From Rattus norvegicus (Eukaryota > Chordata > Mammalia > Rodentia > Muridae): a stretch of DNA of 64,000 bases. A model generated the notes under the pieces. That model was not told the origin of the DNA, made no database searches, and saw nothing but the letters and a program-made list of their open reading frames with translations. The stretch lies in the NCBI RefSeq assembly GCF_036323735.1, contig NC_086031.1, forward strand, positions 45,409,225-45,473,224, written 5' to 3'. This document shows positions 33,105 through 44,107 of this stretch, in pieces. A program made the position numbers and the translations under genes. How positions within the stretch are numbered: position 1 is the stretch's first letter; each line of letters starts with the position of its first letter.

Positions 33105-33256
33105 AATTGCATATGTGGCTCACCTGCAGTTCTAGCACTAGAGAAGCAGGGGCAGGAGATTTGCTACAAGTTCTTGTCAGCCTGGTCTACACAGTGAATT
33201 CCAGGACAGCCAGGACTACGTATCAAGACCTTATCTCAAAACAAAACAAAATACTA
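33105..33256 (+). mobile_element. B1 SINE
   Basis: TATGTGGCTCACCTGCAGTTCTAGCACTAGAGAAGCAGGGGCAGGAG, CAGCCTGGTCTACACAGTGAATTCCAGGACAGCCAGGACTACG and a CAAAACAAAACAAAAT tail. Confidence 0.85.
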
Positions 33257-33302
33257 ACTCTAAACCAATAAAAAATTAGATCCAAGATAAAATGTCCACC
33301 AG

Positions 33303-33329
33303 AAAACAACAACAACAACAACAAAAATC
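33303..33329. repeat. (CAA)n short repeat
   Basis: AACAACAACAACAACAACAAAAA, about seven CAA units. Confidence 0.9.
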
Positions 33330-34040
33330 CTTTAATCTTCACTCAGAAAACAAAAACACTACTAGACTTGGTAAAAAGGTGAAGATTAAACTAGACCAGA
33401 TATGACCAATGCCAGAAAGAGCTGCTGCTCCTGAAAAAATCAAATGTATCCTTCCTCCATCCCTGACTGAAGTTTGACAGTGGTAAAAGAAAAGATGGAC
33501 ACAGCCTGTCCACTTCTTCTCATGTGTGGGTTTCTCCATGCTTTTTGCCTATGCTGATTTGATGAGTTGATGTCAGGAAGTTCATTTCCAGAATTAGAAG
33601 TATCAAGCAGGTAGTACAAAAAAGGATTTAAGGATGTTCTCTGCGATAAGAGGGTCAACAGTGGTAAACACCTTCAAAAATTGACTAAAGTAATGCCAAA
33701 TATGTCAAAATCATAAATACTTGGAGCCTTGAAGTAGAACAAAGGGAGACGTTAAGTTTAAAGCAAGCTGTGTAGTTTTCTTGTATGTGCCAGGGAGGAA
33801 GGTGGCAAGGATCCTTCCAATTTATAGCAGAGGATCCAGGCTAAGGCTCTGGTACAGGATCCTCTGTACTCTCCCTACAGTCACCCATTCTGCCCCACCC
33901 AGTTTTTCAGGAGAGTCTTTACTGAGTTGAGAAGATGGCAGAGATGGAAAACTGTAAAACCTGGTGGTACAGGGCTAAAACCAGAGGGCTTACAAAATCA
34001 AGCCAGTGTCCTAATCGGGCATAACATGTTCAGCCATTCC
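33330..34040. other. Unique intron sequence
   Basis: No gene or repeat recognised. Confidence 0.4.
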
Positions 34041-34545
34041 TTTCTCTGTCCTCTACAAACTCTTATGCACACCTCACCCCTTTGGTGACCATTTATAGCA
34101 CTGCCCCCTCATCTCCTCTAGATCATTCTGCTTCAGCTATAGTTGATTTCTTGTTAAGCCTTCAAACACATCAAGTACACTTGAGCCTCAGGGATCTGCT
34201 ACAAGATGTTTGTCTTCCGCCTGGAATGTTCTTCCCATAAGTGTTAAATTCTTACCTCCTTCAAATCTCTGCACAAATGTGACCTATGCTACAAAGCTCA
34301 CCTAAACATTCTCTATCCTGATTTTAAAATAAAATCTGACCTCACTTCCTGACACTGATATCCATCTTACTCTACACACTATCTCCTTAATGCTATATAA
34401 TTGCACTCTAATCAGGTAGGGGTGGTCTCCTTCCTCAAACTCTGCTGGAATGCTAGCTCAGAAATATTCATCTTAATAACCAAACTAAAGACCCTAGAGT
34501 GGCATCTGATACATGATAAACGATGTTTAGTTAACAGAAGAATAA
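34041..34545 (+). mobile_element. L2 LINE remnant
   Basis: TGTCTTCCGCCTGGAATGTTCTTCCC, TTCTTACCTCCTTCAAATCTCTGCACAAATGTGACC, CAAAGCTCACCTAAACATTC and the end CCTAGAGTGGCATCTGATACATGATAAACGATG match L2 in the order it has elsewhere in mammals. About 500 bp. Confidence 0.7.
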
Positions 34546-34814
34546 ATAAGTACATGGTGTAGGATGTAATATCTCTTTTCCTACTTGCTTGTGGCTATAA
34601 AAAGAAACAGGGCCTTCAACACAGAAGCAGATAAATGACAGAAATGCACATGCTCATCCACATTAAATTTAATGACGAACATATTAAGATAAATGAATAG
34701 TATCAGACTCTTCTCTATTTCTAGGGAGAAAGAGTGACTACAGGGTGAGGTTAGCAGACATCATAAAGGAGGTAGAAAGAGCAAAAGCAACAGAGTTCTG
34801 CACAAGATCTAAAA

Positions 34815-34999
34815 GACTGGGCTGGAGAGATGGCTCGGTGGTTAAGAACACTGACTGCTCTTCCAGAGGTCCTGAGTTCAAATCCCAGCAACCACATGGT
34901 GACTTACAACCATCTGTAATGAGATCTGATGCCCTCTTCTGGTGTGTCTGAACAGCTACAGTGTACTTATATATAATAAATAAATAAATCTTCAAAAAA
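34815..34999 (+). mobile_element. B2 SINE (near consensus)
   Basis: GGGCTGGAGAGATGGCTCGGTGGTTAAGAACACTGACTGCTCTTCCAGAGGTCCTGAGTTC to GGTGTGTCTGAACAGCTACAGTGTAC, ending AATAAATAAATAAATC. The few substitutions mark a fairly young copy. An ID element sits directly in its tail. Confidence 0.95.
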
Positions 35000-35099
35000 A
35001 ATGGGGGTTGGAGATTTGGCTCAGTGGTAGAGCGCTTGCCTAGGAAGCGCAAGGTCCTGGGTTTGGTCCCCAGCCCCGGAAAAAAAAGAAAAAAAAATG
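35000..35099 (+). mobile_element. Rat ID element inserted in a B2 tail
   Basis: GGGGTTGGAGATTTGGCTCAGTGGTAGAGCGCTTGCCTAGGAAGCGCAAGGTCC to CCCCAGCCCCGG with an A-rich tail. AAAAAAAATG on both sides (34994-35003 and 35090-35099) is consistent with a target-site duplication in the B2 A-tail. Confidence 0.93.
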
Positions 35100-35104
35100 T
35101 TCAC

Positions 35105-35287
35105 AGTGCATCTCTGAACTATTTATTTAGCTGCTGTGCCCAGTTCCTTGGGATTTTATATGATACATTCTGATCATGTTCAACCCACTCCTCTCAGATC
35201 CATTTCTCCTTCCCTACCAACCAAGTTAGTGTCTCTCCTGGGTTTTTGTAACTCATCAAAAACAGTTTATTCTGTTCATACACTTTG

Positions 35288-35333
<46 letters not shown>

Positions 35334-35725
35334 CTTTACTGGAGGGTGGTCTACCTACTAGGGGTTGCATCCTTAAAAAAAACCTGACTCTTCCCCTTGC
35401 AGCAGTTATCAACTGCCAGCTGCTCCTTAATGTCCATTTCCCCTCTCCAAGCTGGAATATCATCTGACTTGAGCCTTCAGAGGTCTTTTAGATGCTGTCT
35501 CAACCGCTGTGAACTCGTATGTGCAACTGTCCTGCTGTATCCAGAAAACAGTGTCTTGTAGTCACCCACCACCGATGGCCCCCATAATGGTAGCAGCTAT
35601 GTCTTCACTTGACCAGGTGGCCTCTGAGTCAGTCATGTATGGTCACTCAAGCTACTTCTGCACCAGTGGACATGTCTTAGCAGGCCAGTCCTGGGTGTGG
35701 TTCCCTGTGCTCACTGCTGGGTAAG
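35105..35725 (-). mobile_element. Rodent L1 3' UTR fragment, antisense, with (GT)n
   Basis: GATACATTCTGATCATGTTCAACCC, CTCCTCTCAGATCCATTTCTCC, TTTTGTAACTCATC, then a (GT) array of about 21 units (35290-35332). After it come TTACTGGAGGGTGGTC, ATCAACTGCCAGCTGCTCC, TGTGAACTCGTATGTGCAACTGTCCTG and CAGAAAACAGTGTCTTGTAGTCACCC. Same region and orientation as 13660-14245. Confidence 0.7.
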
Positions 35726-37125
35726 ACTGGCCATTCCTTGCCCTCCAGCAGTACCTTCTAGCACTATGAAAGTAAGACAGTAACAGTGAAACTTCCCAGT
35801 GATTATCAGCTTCATTTCTCCATGAGGAACAGATATTTATTTCATGAGGATATTTTGCCCCATACTATCTAGGATGACAAAAAAAAAAACTTATTTAAAA
35901 GAGACTTCCTTAGAGAACAACACGACTTTAAAACATAGAGAAAATCAATTCCTCCTCACTCTGCCAAGATTTGAAACATGAAATTTATTCAAGAGCCAAA
36001 ATGAAAAGCACCAAGATTCTAAGTCTGTCTACTGGTTCATAAATGAAGTTTGGATTGCCAATTCTAAAACTTTCACAGAACTGAGCAGCAAAAACCCAGC
36101 TGTTCTGTGCTCCAAATCAGAATCATGGCTCTCTTCTCTGTGAGAAGGCAGTCCCTAGAAATAAAAGTTCAGAGAAAAACCCTCTTAATCTCTAAAAGGT
36201 GCTAGTGACCTGGAGAAAGGGTAGCTTAATTTCTTAACCACCAAGCGCAGTCTCCAGCCTACAGAAAAAAAAAATTCAGGCCTCTGGGGGGCAATTTAAG
36301 AAAGATGAAGCCATAAAATAATTAATGAGGAAATGAGTTAATCTGTAGCTGGTTGTAATCCATATGTCCAAGAACAGCATCGTTACACATAGCAATGTCC
36401 TACCAGTCATTCGACCTAGCAATGTCTACACGCCACCTTCCTACTGTCCCCCATCCCAATCCATATTTTATAATGAAAGGAAGTGGAAAGAAGCCAGAGG
36501 GTTAAATTTCTCACATCTAAATCCCTCCAGCAACTTGAATTTCCTGAAGCAACTCTCCTAGGAGGGGGCATATTGTGACCAAGCTTTCTTGCGCACCTCC
36601 TGCCATCTGCAAAATTAAATTAAATGGCCCTTCTCTTTTGAAATCCTGCCATCAATGTACCAAAGGGAACATCTGAGTATACCAGTCAGGGATGATAGCT
36701 TTTCCTTTTTACCAACACACACAAATCATTAGGAGATTAAGTCTCTGAATGGCTAATGTGCACTTTCATAAAGAAGGAGAAGTTAAATGCTCAGTCTGAC
36801 ACCCACATAGAAGGGGCTAGGATTGCACTTGCTGCTGCCCTTGGAAGATGATTAAAAGCAGGGCAGACAGGAAGCTAATGGCTTTTTTGCTGCACTTTTA
36901 TGGGGGTAGGGGTGTCAGGAATAGACATGGGAAATCAAGGGCCAAGTGCTGAAGGGCAGATGGTGGGGGAAGGAGGGGAAATGATTCTATGCCTAGGAGG
37001 CACAGGGACTCCTCAACCCAAAGACTAAAGTACTTTTCACACTCACAGACAGTTCTAAGGATGCTGCAAAGCCTGAACTCACTATGCTACTACAGTTTTT
37101 TCTAAGGCAAACTGAAATTTAAGCC
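35726..37125. other. Unique intron sequence with a candidate conserved block
   Basis: No repeat recognised. The segment at about 36590-36910 is listed as a possible regulatory element. Confidence 0.4.
36590..36910. promoter_or_regulatory. Candidate conserved noncoding element
   Basis: A repeat-free block with AAAATTAAATTAAATGGCCC, CAAATCATTAGGAGATTAAG, TGAATGGCTAATGTGCACTTTCATAAAG, GAAGATGATTAAAAGC and GAAGCTAATGGC. The density of TAAT/ATTA cores with balanced unique sequence is typical of developmental enhancers. Inference only. Confidence 0.3.
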
Positions 37126-37127
37126 AA

Positions 37128-37224
37128 TGTAGAGGTGGGGATTGGTGGAGACATAGATCAGGGTATCGTACCTGCTTAGTATGTGAGGACCTGTGTTTAA
37201 TCCCCACCCCCCAAGACCCCCAAA
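37128..37224 (+). mobile_element. Diverged ID/B4-like SINE
   Basis: GGGGATTGGTGGAGACATAGATCAGGGTATCGTACCTGCTTAGTATGTGAGGACCTGTGTTTAATCCCCACCCCCC keeps ID head spacing but is well diverged. Confidence 0.55.
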
Positions 37225-38072
37225 CAGCCTGTAACTTTGGTATTTGTTGCATTAGCAAAATTTCCATTTTCTACACCTACTGCCTAGACACTCCTCCCTA
37301 CCCCTCAAATCTGCTTCAGCCATTTCTCCCACCTTCCCTGAACTGAACAATTAATTCAACAGTTATTTCTATATCCACCTGGTCCTGCTTTAAATATGCC
37401 TAAATTTGGAACAACAGAAGTAAGTGGGTTAAAAAGGAAAAAGAAAATTTAGGAAATGGCAAATTTCAGAATAGCAGCATATAATTTGAAAAGTAGCTCA
37501 GATGGGAACAGACTTTATAAGAATGTAAAATTACCCACAAATCATATTTTATTCAAGTCACTTCAATGCAACATATCTTTATTAAGCACTCACTACTGTG
37601 CCCACAAGTAAAGATCAAACACAGTAGGCCAAAGACCCATTCATTCTAAAACTGAAGCGGGCTTCCTGTTCATACACCTAGAAGAGCGTCTTGGAAAATC
37701 CAGTGTTGGCTCCAGGTTAAGGATAGAATGGGAACCCATATCTACTCCATGGTCACTCTGAGCAACTTCTCAGACTGATTTGCCACGGGATAGGCAAAAA
37801 GAAGATTTAGAAGCCAAGGCAGAGGCAAAGAGAGGAACCAGATGGCTGCCTACAAAGTTAAGAAATATATGCTTCTTAATGAGACATCTGACAGGAAGAG
37901 TAAAAACATCCTTACATCAAATTCTTCGAGAAATTATAATTCACAATGGACGTTATTCACTACAATTTACAAAACCACTATAGCTAATAAAAATCTCTTC
38001 TATTTTTTTCTTATCATCTCCTGAAAAGCATACACATTTCAGGGGAAGAGTTAGGAATAAAAGCCCTTCTCA
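37225..38072. other. Unique intron sequence
   Basis: No exon recognised. AACATATCTTTATTAAGCACTCACTACTGTGCCC at about 37570-37603 resembles the 5' part of a MIR-type fossil. Confidence 0.4.
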
Positions 38073-38073
38073 C

Positions 38074-38186
38074 AGAGGGTGTGTTGGTGCACGCCTTTAA
38101 TCCAGCATTCCAGAAGCAGGAGCAGGCAGACCTCTGTGAGTTTCAAGTGAGCCAGGGCTACATAGCAAAGCCCTGTCTCAAAAAAG
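38074..38186 (+). mobile_element. B1 SINE
   Basis: GGTGTGTTGGTGCACGCCTTTAATCCAGCATTCCAGAAGCAGGAGCAGGCAGACCTCTGTGAG, then CCAGGGCTACATAGCAAAGCCCTGTCTC. The A-tail has turned into a purine tract (AAAAGGAGGAAAAAG). Confidence 0.9.
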
Positions 38187-38271
38187 GAGGAAAAAGAAGG
38201 GGAGGAGGAAGAAGCAGGGAAGGAGGAGAAGAAGGAAGAGGAGGTAGGAAAGGAGGAAGAAAAAGGAAAAG
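38184..38271 (+). repeat. (GGA/GAA)n purine tract in B1 tail
   Basis: About 85 nt of mixed GGAGGAAGAAG units with few pyrimidine interruptions, directly continuing the B1 tail. Confidence 0.9.
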
Positions 38272-38447
38272 TACTTTTTGTTCTAGGACCTAGGACAAAA
38301 ATATCAGGAAGCAACAAGCACCTGTGTAAAGGGGCAGAGCAGGAAAAAGAAACCAATGAGCTTGGAAAAGGAACTCTTAGAAACTCAGCCCCCAGGATAT
38401 CTACAACCCCAGCTGTCTTACGGAAACACATATTGCATGTGTGTGTG

Positions 38448-38565
38448 GGGGGTGGGGGGGAGAGGGAGAGGGAGAGCGAGAGGGAGAGGGAGAGGGAGAT
38501 CGAGAAGGAGAGGGAGAGGGAGAGGGAGAGGGAGTGGGAGAGGGAGAGGGAGAGGGAGAGAGAAC
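38448..38565 (+). repeat. (GGGAGA)n hexamer array
   Basis: About 110 nt of GGGAGA units, preceded by TGTGTGTGGGGGGTGGGGGG. It is nearly all purine, with single breaks at GAGCGAG, GATCGAG and GGGAGTGGG. Confidence 0.95.
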
Positions 38566-38569
38566 GAGC

Positions 38570-39475
38570 TGTAATTAAAGTCCTCAAGAGGGAGAAGTTT
38601 GGAGTCCAACCTGGTCCACACATCAAGTTTCAGCCAATGAGGACTAGATTAAGATCTAGTCAAGAACAAGGAAGAAAAGGACAGAGAAAGACAGAGACAG
38701 AGAAGATACCAACCAGAAAGGCTCTCAGATTCTCAACTCTCAACCTAGTGAAAGGTTTTTATGAAAAATGAAAATCTCCCAGAAACCTTAAGTTAATCTC
38801 TTGCTGTCCTGCAAAGGAGACAGAGTCTGGAACTGAGGTGACATCAGACCTCTCTGCCCTAGTCAGGATCTGCCTGTCCTACTGTCAGTATCTGCCAGGA
38901 ATTAGCCAACAGCCTAAGTCTAACCTCCTCAAGAAGAAATGTTCTCTTTGGATCTCAACATTAATTTGAAAGAGTCAGTAATTCACTCAACATTTTACAA
39001 CAGAGATGTTACTAAGTAGGAAACAACAACAACAACCAGGACACAGAAGCGAGGGCATGGAGGGGACAGAGCCTGAATGCTGGTAGAAGATAAAAATGCC
39101 ATATGTCCAGTAAGCCTGCCAGAAGAGAAGAGTCCTATGGAGATCCCTCACCCTGCTCCTTCCTCCCAAGAACCACTCCCCTAAAGTCTCCAGGGAGATA
39201 TCTTGGCATTTCTCTGTCTGCAAACCTGCTTCATTTCAGTGTCTTTGCAATGGTGAGGCTCAGGGACCTCTATCATCCACTTGCCCATAGCTACAATAAG
39301 AAGTGAAAAGTGAACAAAGAGGATGGAAAAATAATGGCTGAGAAAAAGAGTGGCACTGTCTTTCTTAATGAGTATTTTCTTCAGTTTGCTCAGACAATTT
39401 TCCAAATTGTCTATGACAATCATGATGCTTGTATAACTAGAGAAAGCAGTAAAATGTTATTTTAACACATGAACT
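38570..39475. other. Unique intron sequence
   Basis: No gene recognised. A short (CAA)n run lies at 39022-39036. Confidence 0.4.
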
Positions 39476-39852
39476 CACAACAGTTGGGGTTGCCCACACA
39501 GCCAGGCCAGTCAACATTCTAGCATGGAGTGGTAAGGGGTTCATGAGCTTCCATGCCTGAGGATCTATGGACAGTACTGGCCTCTTGGGGAGGAGGAGTC
39601 GGGTTTCTTTAGGGGTGTGGCTAGTAGGCCAACCAAGCTCTAGTGCATGGCCTTAGAGCCTGAAGACAGGCAAATTGCACACGTAGGATTGTTTTGTTTT
39701 TTTAAAGGACAATGTGAAACTGGTGCTGAGGGGGTGGGGGTGGGTAAGGAGGTAGAGGTGGACCTGAGAGAAGATAAGGGGAGGAACTGGGAGTAAGTAT
39801 GAACAAATTACCTTGTATAGAACTAACTCTCAAGTAATTAATAAAAATATTC
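39476..39852 (+). mobile_element. Rodent L1 3' end, sense orientation
   Basis: AGGGGTGTGGCTAGTAGGCCAACCAAGCTCTAGTGCATGGCC, then the G-rich polypurine part CTGAGGGGGTGGGGGTGGGTAAGGAGGTAGAGGTGGACC, AACTGGGAGTAAGTATGAACAAATTACCTTGTATAG and CTCTCAAGTAATTAATAAAAATATTC. This is the terminal 3' UTR of a rodent L1, in sense. Confidence 0.75.
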
Positions 39853-39879
39853 TTTAATGTTACTTTAAAATCAGTAGGA

Positions 39880-40006
39880 ATAGGGCCAGTGAGATGGCTA
39901 AGTGGGTAAAGGTGCCTGATACCCCAAGTTCAATCTCTGGAAAGAGGAAGCAAAGAACCAATTCCTTAAAAGTTGTCCTTTGATCTATACACACATACAC
40001 ACCCCA
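39880..40006 (+). mobile_element. B2-superfamily SINE (diverged)
   Basis: GGCCAGTGAGATGGCTAAGTGGGTAAAGGTGCCTGATACCCC, AAGTTCAATCTCTGG, AAGTTGTCCTTTGATCTATACACACATACACACCCC. It has the same head type as the SINE at 390-556. Confidence 0.75.
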
Positions 40007-40009
40007 TAA

Positions 40010-41000
40010 ATATGAGTAAGATCAGCAGGAGTACTACCCAGAATGCTTTCCGACAATGTTTTAGGGAAGGAAATGGGAAGATGGAAGAAAAGGCAAAGTC
40101 CCGTTTAAATTTTTTAAGAAAGGAAAACAAACAAAAAGGAAATAAAAGAAAAAGTGAGGAAAACCTTGGAGACTGGGAGAGGGTATGTGCACGTCCCTAT
40201 GCTTCCGTGTGCACACTGCGGCAGAGAGACAAACCATGACAGAAGGCATCCGGCGGCTAAGTGCACTCACTGCATGACAAAGTACTCCAAATAGACAGAG
40301 ATTCCTTATTCCGAATGTCTTCTTGGGAGAAAGGTTTCTATCCGGGTAGTTTTTGGCCTTGGCTGGGTCTGATCGATAAAGCTTGGGAAGAAGACAATGC
40401 TAAAATCCAAAGCTTACTGGGTCTCAGTAGCTTGTCTCCTGTTACACTAGGGCTCTTGGCCATCCCCAAGCAGGCAGGACAGACCACTGCTTTACACGAG
40501 GAGATCTCAGCTCATCTCTTTTCGGCTCCTGGAAGACTGAAGTCTTAATGATTCTTTCCATGAGTCTCAGGAGATAGCTTTCTAATGTGAATTTAGTGTT
40601 ACACAGCCCGGACTTGGAGGAAACAACACTGCAGAGAGGCAAGAGGCAGATGCCAATTTCTAGAAGAAGTCCCTGCTCCTTCCAGCTTGGAAAAATATCT
40701 GTTGGCAGAGAATAATGCAGTAGGATGGTTTTTGTTAGTGTGGAAGGCGGGGCTGCAACATGCCACAGAGAAACTGACCAATCAATCTTCCACGGCTTTA
40801 AGGAAGGGAAACAAAATCCTAAATTTTTACTCCCTGTTACCAACTGTCTGAACACCATACCCCTCCCATCAACATGCAATCTACACCCTTAGTCAGCCAC
40901 TGGTCCATATCGACGTACTTACTGCATAACTGATGGAAAATCAGGGTATAGAAGCTCACTGATATTTTTCCTCTGTGTAAGTAAAGACCACAGATACCCA
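40010..41000. other. Unique intron sequence, locally CpG-richer
   Basis: No repeat recognised. The 40190-40400 part has more CpG than its surroundings (CACGTCC, TTCCGTGTGC, CATCCGGCGGC, TTCCGAATG, TATCCGGG, GATCGATAAAGC). Open frames of 95 and 145 codons on opposite strands look like chance. Confidence 0.4.
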
Positions 41001-41004
41001 TGTT

Positions 41005-41181
41005 AAGAACCCAATAGGACTGGGCTGGAGAGATGGCTCAGTGGTTAAGAGCACTGACTGCTCTTCCAACAGTCCTGAGTTCAAATCCCAGCAACCACAT
41101 GGTGGCTCACAACCATCTGTAATGGGATCTGATGCCCTCTTCTGGTGTGTCTGAAGACAGCTACAATGTACTCATATATAA

Positions 41182-41232
<51 letters not shown>

Positions 41233-41271
41233 ATCTTAAAACAAACAAACAAAAAAAGAACCCTGTAGGAC
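41005..41271 (+). mobile_element. B2 SINE with (AAAT)n tail and target-site duplication
   Basis: GGGCTGGAGAGATGGCTCAGTGGTTAAGAGCACTGACTGCTC to GGTGTGTCTGAAGACAGCTACAATG is near-consensus B2. Its tail expanded to about 13 AAAT units (41180-41234). AAGAACCCAATAGGAC (41005-41020) and AGAACCCTGTAGGAC (41257-41271) form the duplication, with two differences. Confidence 0.95.
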
Positions 41272-41399
41272 ATAGCATAAAACCCTGATATATTTACAAA
41301 TCCACAAAGGAACTTTGTGCTTGCCATAAAGTCCTGTAATATGTGGACACTCCCACACATCCAACATGCCGTCAGTATCTACAGTAAGAATCACTAAGG

Positions 41400-41548
41400 G
41401 AGCCAGACATGATAGCTCACACCTATAATCCTAGCACTTAGAAGGCAGAGACAAGATGATTGCTACAAATTCAAGACCAATGTGAGCTATACAATGAATT
41501 CTCTATCAACTTGGCCAAAGAAAGAGATCCTCTTTCAAAGATAAAGCA
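41400..41548 (+). mobile_element. B1 SINE (diverged)
   Basis: GCCAGACATGATAGCTCACACCTATAATCCTAGCACTTAGAAGGCAGAGACAAG, then TCAAGACCAATGTGAGCTATAC, ending AAGAGATCCTCTTTCAAAG. Confidence 0.75.
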
Positions 41549-43480
41549 GTAACAACAAAATAACCACTATATATTATAGTAGAAATTACACTTCTCTTAG
41601 CTTTGTCTTATGTTTTCCTAAAAAAGGTATAGCATTCGTTCATCTGGGAAAATACTTTGGAAATTATGCAAAACAATAAACAATAAAAGGGATGTGTCCT
41701 TCTATTCCTACTCTGTCCCAAAGCTTCGCATCCTGAAGACACTGGTACTAATTTCTTATGTCTTAGAGATCTCTTCTGTGTGTGTGTGTGTGTTTTTTTA
41801 ATTGTAGAGTAGATCTTAGAGAGTTTTCCAAATACTACATTATGAATTTGCTTTTTCTTTCTCCTGGCTACAAAAGCATTCAAATGGCTGTACTTTGACT
41901 TTTGCAACTATTCCCATTTTGATGATTATTGCCATTTTTATTGTCTACACTCAATGCTGTAATGACTGTAAATGTAAGTATATCTGCAGAATAAAGTCCT
42001 GAAAGGGAGTTCATAGATATTGTAGTATTTTGAATTTTGTTTATTTATTTCTATGGTGTGTGTGCACATGTTCATTTCACCTGTCTGTGAGTATTGGCAT
42101 AAAAGAATGTGGGTAGGTGTGTGGAGGTCAGAATGTTGGAGTAATTTTCTAAGTGCTATTAATAATGTGCATTCAAAACAAACACCATTACATTTACAAT
42201 TTGAACTTTTACATATTTACTTCTTGTAGAGATAGACTGTTGAGAGATTCCATACATTTAGTTAAAAGAAATGCGAAGTGTCCTTCTGTGTTTCTACCTT
42301 TCCTCATATTCCCATGACCAACCTTCACCCCCAAAAGGGGGTATAATTTGCCTACATTATGTCAAACAGTTCAGTTTTTACTTCCACCATGGAAAAAATA
42401 TTAAATTCAGCTGAATTATGCATGAGACCCTATGTGACATGATCATACATCTTCAGATCTTTCATTCTCACAATTTTAGCATTTCTGGATAGGTCTAACA
42501 AGAGACTTGCTCTACATATCCTCAAACTATTGGTGTGTGCCCTAGCATGGTAATGTATCAAGACACCTGTATATTTGCAAGAATGCGTGTATGTGCTGGG
42601 AGTTCTCATTTTTACACATTTTCTCCTACTGGCCTGGAGTAATCCACATCAAATTTTCTGAGCATGTGTCTCCATGAGATGATCAGAATATTCAGAACAA
42701 AAAAAATGTCTTGTTTACAATTTATAAATTCTCCATCTTCCTCTAGGGATGACTGTAAGACTGCCTGGACCAAAAAGGAAAACACCACATGACTTACTAT
42801 ACATGTACTTACTATACTATACTTATAATACTATGTATTACTGTACATGACTCTCTAGATTTCCCTTCTCTGAAGCTGTAGAAATATTCTGAAAAAGAAC
42901 AGTTTGTGTATGCAGTTCACGCTTTCCTACTTCCTGAAGTCTACTTCCAAAATCATATTAGACAAAATATGCAGATTATATATCCATTTCCATTCCAATT
43001 ATCCTAGTATAAGAGCCTGGTTAACATGACTGACTAAACTGGATCATCTCTGCTAAGCCATCAGACATCTTAACAGTGTCACGGGTATCCTTGCAGAGGG
43101 GCTTAAGAGCAGATAAACAAAGCAAGGAATTCATCTCCAGTTAAATCCACTCAGATACTAATGAGTTTTCTAAGACCACAAAGCAAACTAATAGTCCTGG
43201 ATGTCATTTATTTTGGAGTACACTAGCTACTTTCTTTTGGCACAATGGTATTAAGTAACACAAGTCTCTCTAATTTTCTTTCAATTTTATCTCCTTTCTG
43301 TGGCATAAGAAACGACTCTAGAAACACTCAAAAATATTAACACGTGGAGAAATATTAAAATAATAACAAAGATCTTGAAGGATCCCATTTTCTTCCTCTT
43401 TGATTTTTCTTAAGATTTACCTATGACAATAACCTTTCAAATTGTTTTCTTTCATAACTCTTTTGTTCTTTTGTTTGTTG
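41549..43480. other. Unique intron sequence
   Basis: No gene recognised. At about 42035-42145, TTTATTTCTATGGTGTGTGTGCACATG to GTGGAGGTCAGAATGTTGG looks like a degraded inverted B3. A short TACTATACATGTACTTACTATAC cluster lies at 42794-42850. Confidence 0.4.
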
Positions 43481-43481
43481 G

Positions 43482-43483
<2 letters not shown>

Positions 43484-43522
<39 letters not shown>

Positions 43523-43676
43523 TGTGTCTGTGTCTGTGTCTGTGTCTGTGTCTGTGTGTCTGTGTGTAGCCCTGGATGTTCTGGAACTCTCTCTGTAGAC
43601 CAAGCTAGCATGGAACTCATAGAGATCTGTCTGCCTCAGCAATGCTGGGATTAAAGGTGTGAGCCATCATCCCCAA
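43484..43676 (-). mobile_element. B1 SINE whose tail became (CA)n/(CAGACA)n
   Basis: The plus strand has (TG)n then (TGTGTC)n at 43484-43567, then CCCTGGATGTTCTGGAACTCTCTCTGTAGACCAAGCTAGCATGGAACTCATAGAGATC to GCTGGGATTAAAGGTGTGAGCC, the reverse complement of B1. The microsatellite occupies the tail position. Confidence 0.9.
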
Positions 43677-43789
43677 CTTATTTTTTGTTCTTATCTATTA
43701 AATATCTTCCTTTTGAAATGTAAGGTCCCTGAAGGTGGAGACTCCATTAGTCTCATTCATGTAACATCCTTAGGCCCTAGTCATCCAGG

Positions 43790-44107
43790 ACGAGGGGATC
43801 TTCACTGAGGGATTGCCTCCATCAGACTGTCTGTAGACAAGTTTGTAGGGGCTTTTTTCCTTCCCTTTTTTGGTTAATGATTGATATGGAAGGGCCCACC
43901 ATTCCATGGTGCCATCCCTGGACAGGTAGTATAAGAAAGCAAGCTAAGCAAGCCATGGGGAGCACAGCTTTCCTCTATGGTTCCACTCTCAGTTGAAGTT
44001 CTCCCTGAATTCCCTCAGTGACCAACTGTGATCTGGATGCACACAAAATAAACCAAGTTGCTTCTGACCACAGTATTTATTGCAACAGCAGAGAAATCTA
44101 ACCAAGA
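43790..44107 (+). mobile_element. Rodent medium-reiteration repeat, subfamily unassigned
   Basis: GGTTAATGATTGATATGGAAGGGCCCACC, GGTGCCATCCCTGG, AAGAAAGCAAGCTAAGCAAGCCATGGGGAGCA, GAATTCCCTCAGTGACCAACTGTGATC and GCAACAGCAGAGAAATCTAACCAAGAC follow a common rodent unit ending AGAAACCCTAACTAAGAC. Confidence 0.7.

Noticed and set aside
38051..38626. 191-codon Ser/Leu/Pro-rich frame on the minus strand
   Set aside because: It is translation of the (GGGAGA)n array, a purine tract and a B1 SINE in reverse.
40442..40879. 145-codon minus-strand frame
   Set aside because: No domain or similarity recognised, overlapped by other frames on the opposite strand, and no gene structure. Likely chance.
40010..41000. 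First exon and CpG-island promoter of Srgap2
   Set aside because: CpG content is only slightly raised and no sequence encoding the FKKDKEIIAEY start is present.
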